A stretch of 64,000 nt of DNA from contig JAEUHY010000012.1 of assembly GCA_016795325.1 (NCBI GenBank), positions 519,175 through 583,174 on the forward strand. The letters run 5' to 3'. How positions within the stretch are numbered: position 1 is the stretch's first letter; the number at the start of each line of letters is the position of its first letter. The stretch comes from Planctomycetota bacterium. Its GTDB lineage: Bacteria > Planctomycetota > UBA1135 > GCA-002686595. Of the stretch, positions 62,580 through 64,000 are shown piece by piece. Made by a program: the position numbers and the translations under genes. The notes beneath the pieces were generated by a model. The model did not search any database, was not told where the DNA came from, and saw only the letters and a list, made by a program, of their open reading frames with translations.

Positions 62580-63743
62580 ATGAGCGAAGCATCCGCGATC
62601 CAAGAAACCGTCCAGAAGGCCGAGCGCTTTGCGGTCGACCCGCACCTGTGCATCGCCTGCGACGCCTGTTGCCAGGACTTCCCCGAGATCTTCTTCATGG
62701 GGCAGGACGCGAAGGCGCACACCTTCGACGTCCACGACTCCACGCTCTACAACGCGCGCACCGTCGTCGACGTGTGCCCGACGAGCGCCATCGGCTATTC
62801 GGGCGAGCTGCCGCCGGCCGAGGACCTCTCCAAGCTCGAAGAAGTGCCCGGCTGGGAGGCCGAGTGGGCCAAGTGGCGCGGCGTCGAACAGGACAAGCTC
62901 GAGCGCGACCGCCGCTACGGCCGCGACTGGTCGGTCGAAGAGGAAGAGGACCTGGTGCGCATCAAGGTCCACTTCCCCACGCGCGTGCCTGCGGTGCGCG
63001 ACCGCTTCCGCTACGGACTCACGGACGTGATGCCGATCTACGGCAACCACGTCGTGCAGGACGGTGGCGCGTTCCAGATCTACGGCTGGGTCAAGGACCC
63101 CAAGATCCGCGCGCTGTGCCACACGACCAACTCGTTCCCCGGTCAGTTCCTGACCACGATCGAGCTCAAGCGCACGACCTTCGGCCACGCGGCGCGCTTC
63201 GACGCGCACCAGACGCTCGAAATCGTCGTGTTCAAGAAGCCGGGCCTCAAGGAGACCTGGAAGTGGCGCTCGCACTTCATCGGCGAGAAGTGCACCGCCT
63301 GCACGATCTGCGAGCGCGTGTGCCCCACCAACGCGATCTCCGGCGGCGAGCGCTTCTACATCGATCCGGATCTGTGCATCAACTGTTCGGTGTGCGGCAT
63401 CTACTGCCCGTTCGACGCGATCGACAACGACCGCGACATCACGGTCACGCACATCAAGCCCAAGGTGGTGCCCAAGGCGCTCGTGCACGAGGAGCTGTGC
63501 ACCGGCTGCGAGTTCTGCGTCGACGTGTGCCCCTTCGAAGCGATCGTGATGAAGTCGCTCGTCGATCCGGGCGACTACGACCTGCCGCAGACCAGCCGCG
63601 TCGCGATGGTGATCGAGAAGAACTGCACCTCGTGCAAACTGTGCGAACAGGTCTGCATTAAGGACGCGATCGAGATCCCGCGCGTGCAGCACTTCCGCGA
63701 CATCGGGATGAGCTTCATGAACTACCTCGCGGACGGACACTGA
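62580..63743 (+). CDS. Polyferredoxin-like protein with multiple [4Fe-4S] motifs
   Basis: 387 residues from the ATG at 62580. An N-terminal ferredoxin part has CIACDACCQDFPEIF and a distant DVCPTSA. After a middle domain of about 170 residues (KVHFPTRVPAVRDRFRYG onwards) come four more clusters: CTACTICERVCP, CINCSVCGIYCP, CTGCEFCVDVCP and CTSCKLCEQVC. The protein therefore may hold about four to five clusters and act as an electron wire, cytoplasmic or membrane-associated (no signal peptide). Its partner is not evident; the next gene (63760) encodes a membrane protein that may be co-transcribed. Confidence 0.78.
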   Translation: MSEASAIQETVQKAERFAVDPHLCIACDACCQDFPEIFFMGQDAKAHTFDVHDSTLYNARTVVDVCPTSAIGYSGELPPAEDLSKLEEVPGWEAEWAKWRGVEQDKLERDRRYGRDWSVEEEEDLVRIKVHFPTRVPAVRDRFRYGLTDVMPIYGNHVVQDGGAFQIYGWVKDPKIRALCHTTNSFPGQFLTTIELKRTTFGHAARFDAHQTLEIVVFKKPGLKETWKWRSHFIGEKCTACTICERVCPTNAISGGERFYIDPDLCINCSVCGIYCPFDAIDNDRDITVTHIKPKVVPKALVHEELCTGCEFCVDVCPFEAIVMKSLVDPGDYDLPQTSRVAMVIEKNCTSCKLCEQVCIKDAIEIPRVQHFRDIGMSFMNYLADGH

Positions 63744-63759
63744 GTCCGGCAAGCGAAGC

Positions 63760-64000
63760 GTGAGCGCAGCGGTGCGAACGGACGAACGATCCGACGCGCC
63801 GCTGCAGTCGTTTTCTGGCCGCGCTGCCGAGGACCGCGACTGTGGCGCAACTCTCGCTAGCGTGCTCGGACTGACGGCCTGCGCTGTGTCCGGCGCAGCG
63901 TGGCTGACGGGTCGGTACGTGCGCGACTGGGATGGCGCGAGCGTCGTGTGCGTTGGCGCGCTGCTGCTGTCTGCGGCCGCCGGCTTCTATGCAGTTCTGT
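63760..64000 (+). CDS. Membrane protein, N-terminal part (runs off the window)
   Basis: A frame starting at the GTG at 63760, 17 bases after the polyferredoxin stop, stays open to the end of the window (80 codons). A polar lead of about 33 residues is followed by two hydrophobic segments (about LASVLGLTACAVSGAAWL and SVVCVGALLLSAAAGFYAVL). The family cannot be told from this fragment. Its position suggests it is the membrane partner of the polyferredoxin. Confidence 0.5.
   Translation, partial: MSAAVRTDERSDAPLQSFSGRAAEDRDCGATLASVLGLTACAVSGAAWLTGRYVRDWDGASVVCVGALLLSAAAGFYAVL

Overview
The window is very GC-rich, coding-dense chromosomal DNA with about 50 protein genes, two tRNA genes (Cys-GCA, Leu-UAA) and no rRNA, CRISPR array, insertion sequence or prophage. 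Several proteins point to a member of the Planctomycetota: a PVC-type heme-binding CxxCH dehydrogenase-like protein, a DUF1080 lipoprotein, a sulfatase-like lipoprotein, a TPR protein ending in two RNA-polymerase alpha-CTD modules, and a secreted beta-propeller whose C-terminal domain I recall from large planctomycete paralogue families. The organism is an inference; no rRNA is present to confirm it. Lipoprotein signals and murA indicate a peptidoglycan-containing, outer-membrane-type cell.

Layout. 1-2696: end of recQ, a threonine-aldolase-type lyase and a class I aminotransferase. 2916-8665: a five-gene, translationally coupled operon with a binding-protein lipoprotein, a fused two-domain permease, an ATPase, a pentaheme cytochrome c and a HEAT-repeat lipoprotein. 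It is followed by a 175-bp near-palindrome and the propeller gene. 10541-18927: a glutamine amidotransferase/PP-loop fusion, the tRNAs, a secreted protein of unknown function, pepA, ETF-ubiquinone oxidoreductase and a MoaD-MoaE fusion. 18943-30617: mostly housekeeping genes on the minus strand (ssb, prmC, prfA, rpmE, maf, rpsP, ffh, murA, a HIT protein). Among them are a PilZ protein, two membrane proteins of unknown function and an endonuclease-III-like protein that has lost its catalytic residues and gained a histone-H1-like tail.

30771-37062, plus strand: the TPR/alpha-CTD protein, ruvA, and a serine-biosynthesis cluster (serA, serB-type phosphatase, class V aminotransferase in the SerC position) coupled to a DUF1080 lipoprotein. 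37073-43696, minus strand: envelope proteins (PVC-heme protein, sulfatase-like protein with Thr at the nucleophile site, TPR lipoprotein with an HEEGH motif). 43814-54505: ribD, mdh, an SGNH hydrolase, miaB, a thioesterase, two small envelope proteins, a 6-pyruvoyl-tetrahydropterin-synthase relative and recJ. 54518-64000: a degenerate kinase-like protein, polA, a modular membrane-anchored protein, a YceH protein, a GT-C-like membrane protein, a cysteine-rich polyferredoxin and the beginning of a membrane protein that runs off the end.

The clearest candidates for new biology are the ABC-transporter/multiheme-cytochrome/HEAT operon, the non-catalytic Nth-like protein with the Lys/Ala tail, the tandem alpha-CTD protein and the long palindrome. 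Convergent genes repeatedly share hairpins that lie over or between their stop codons.
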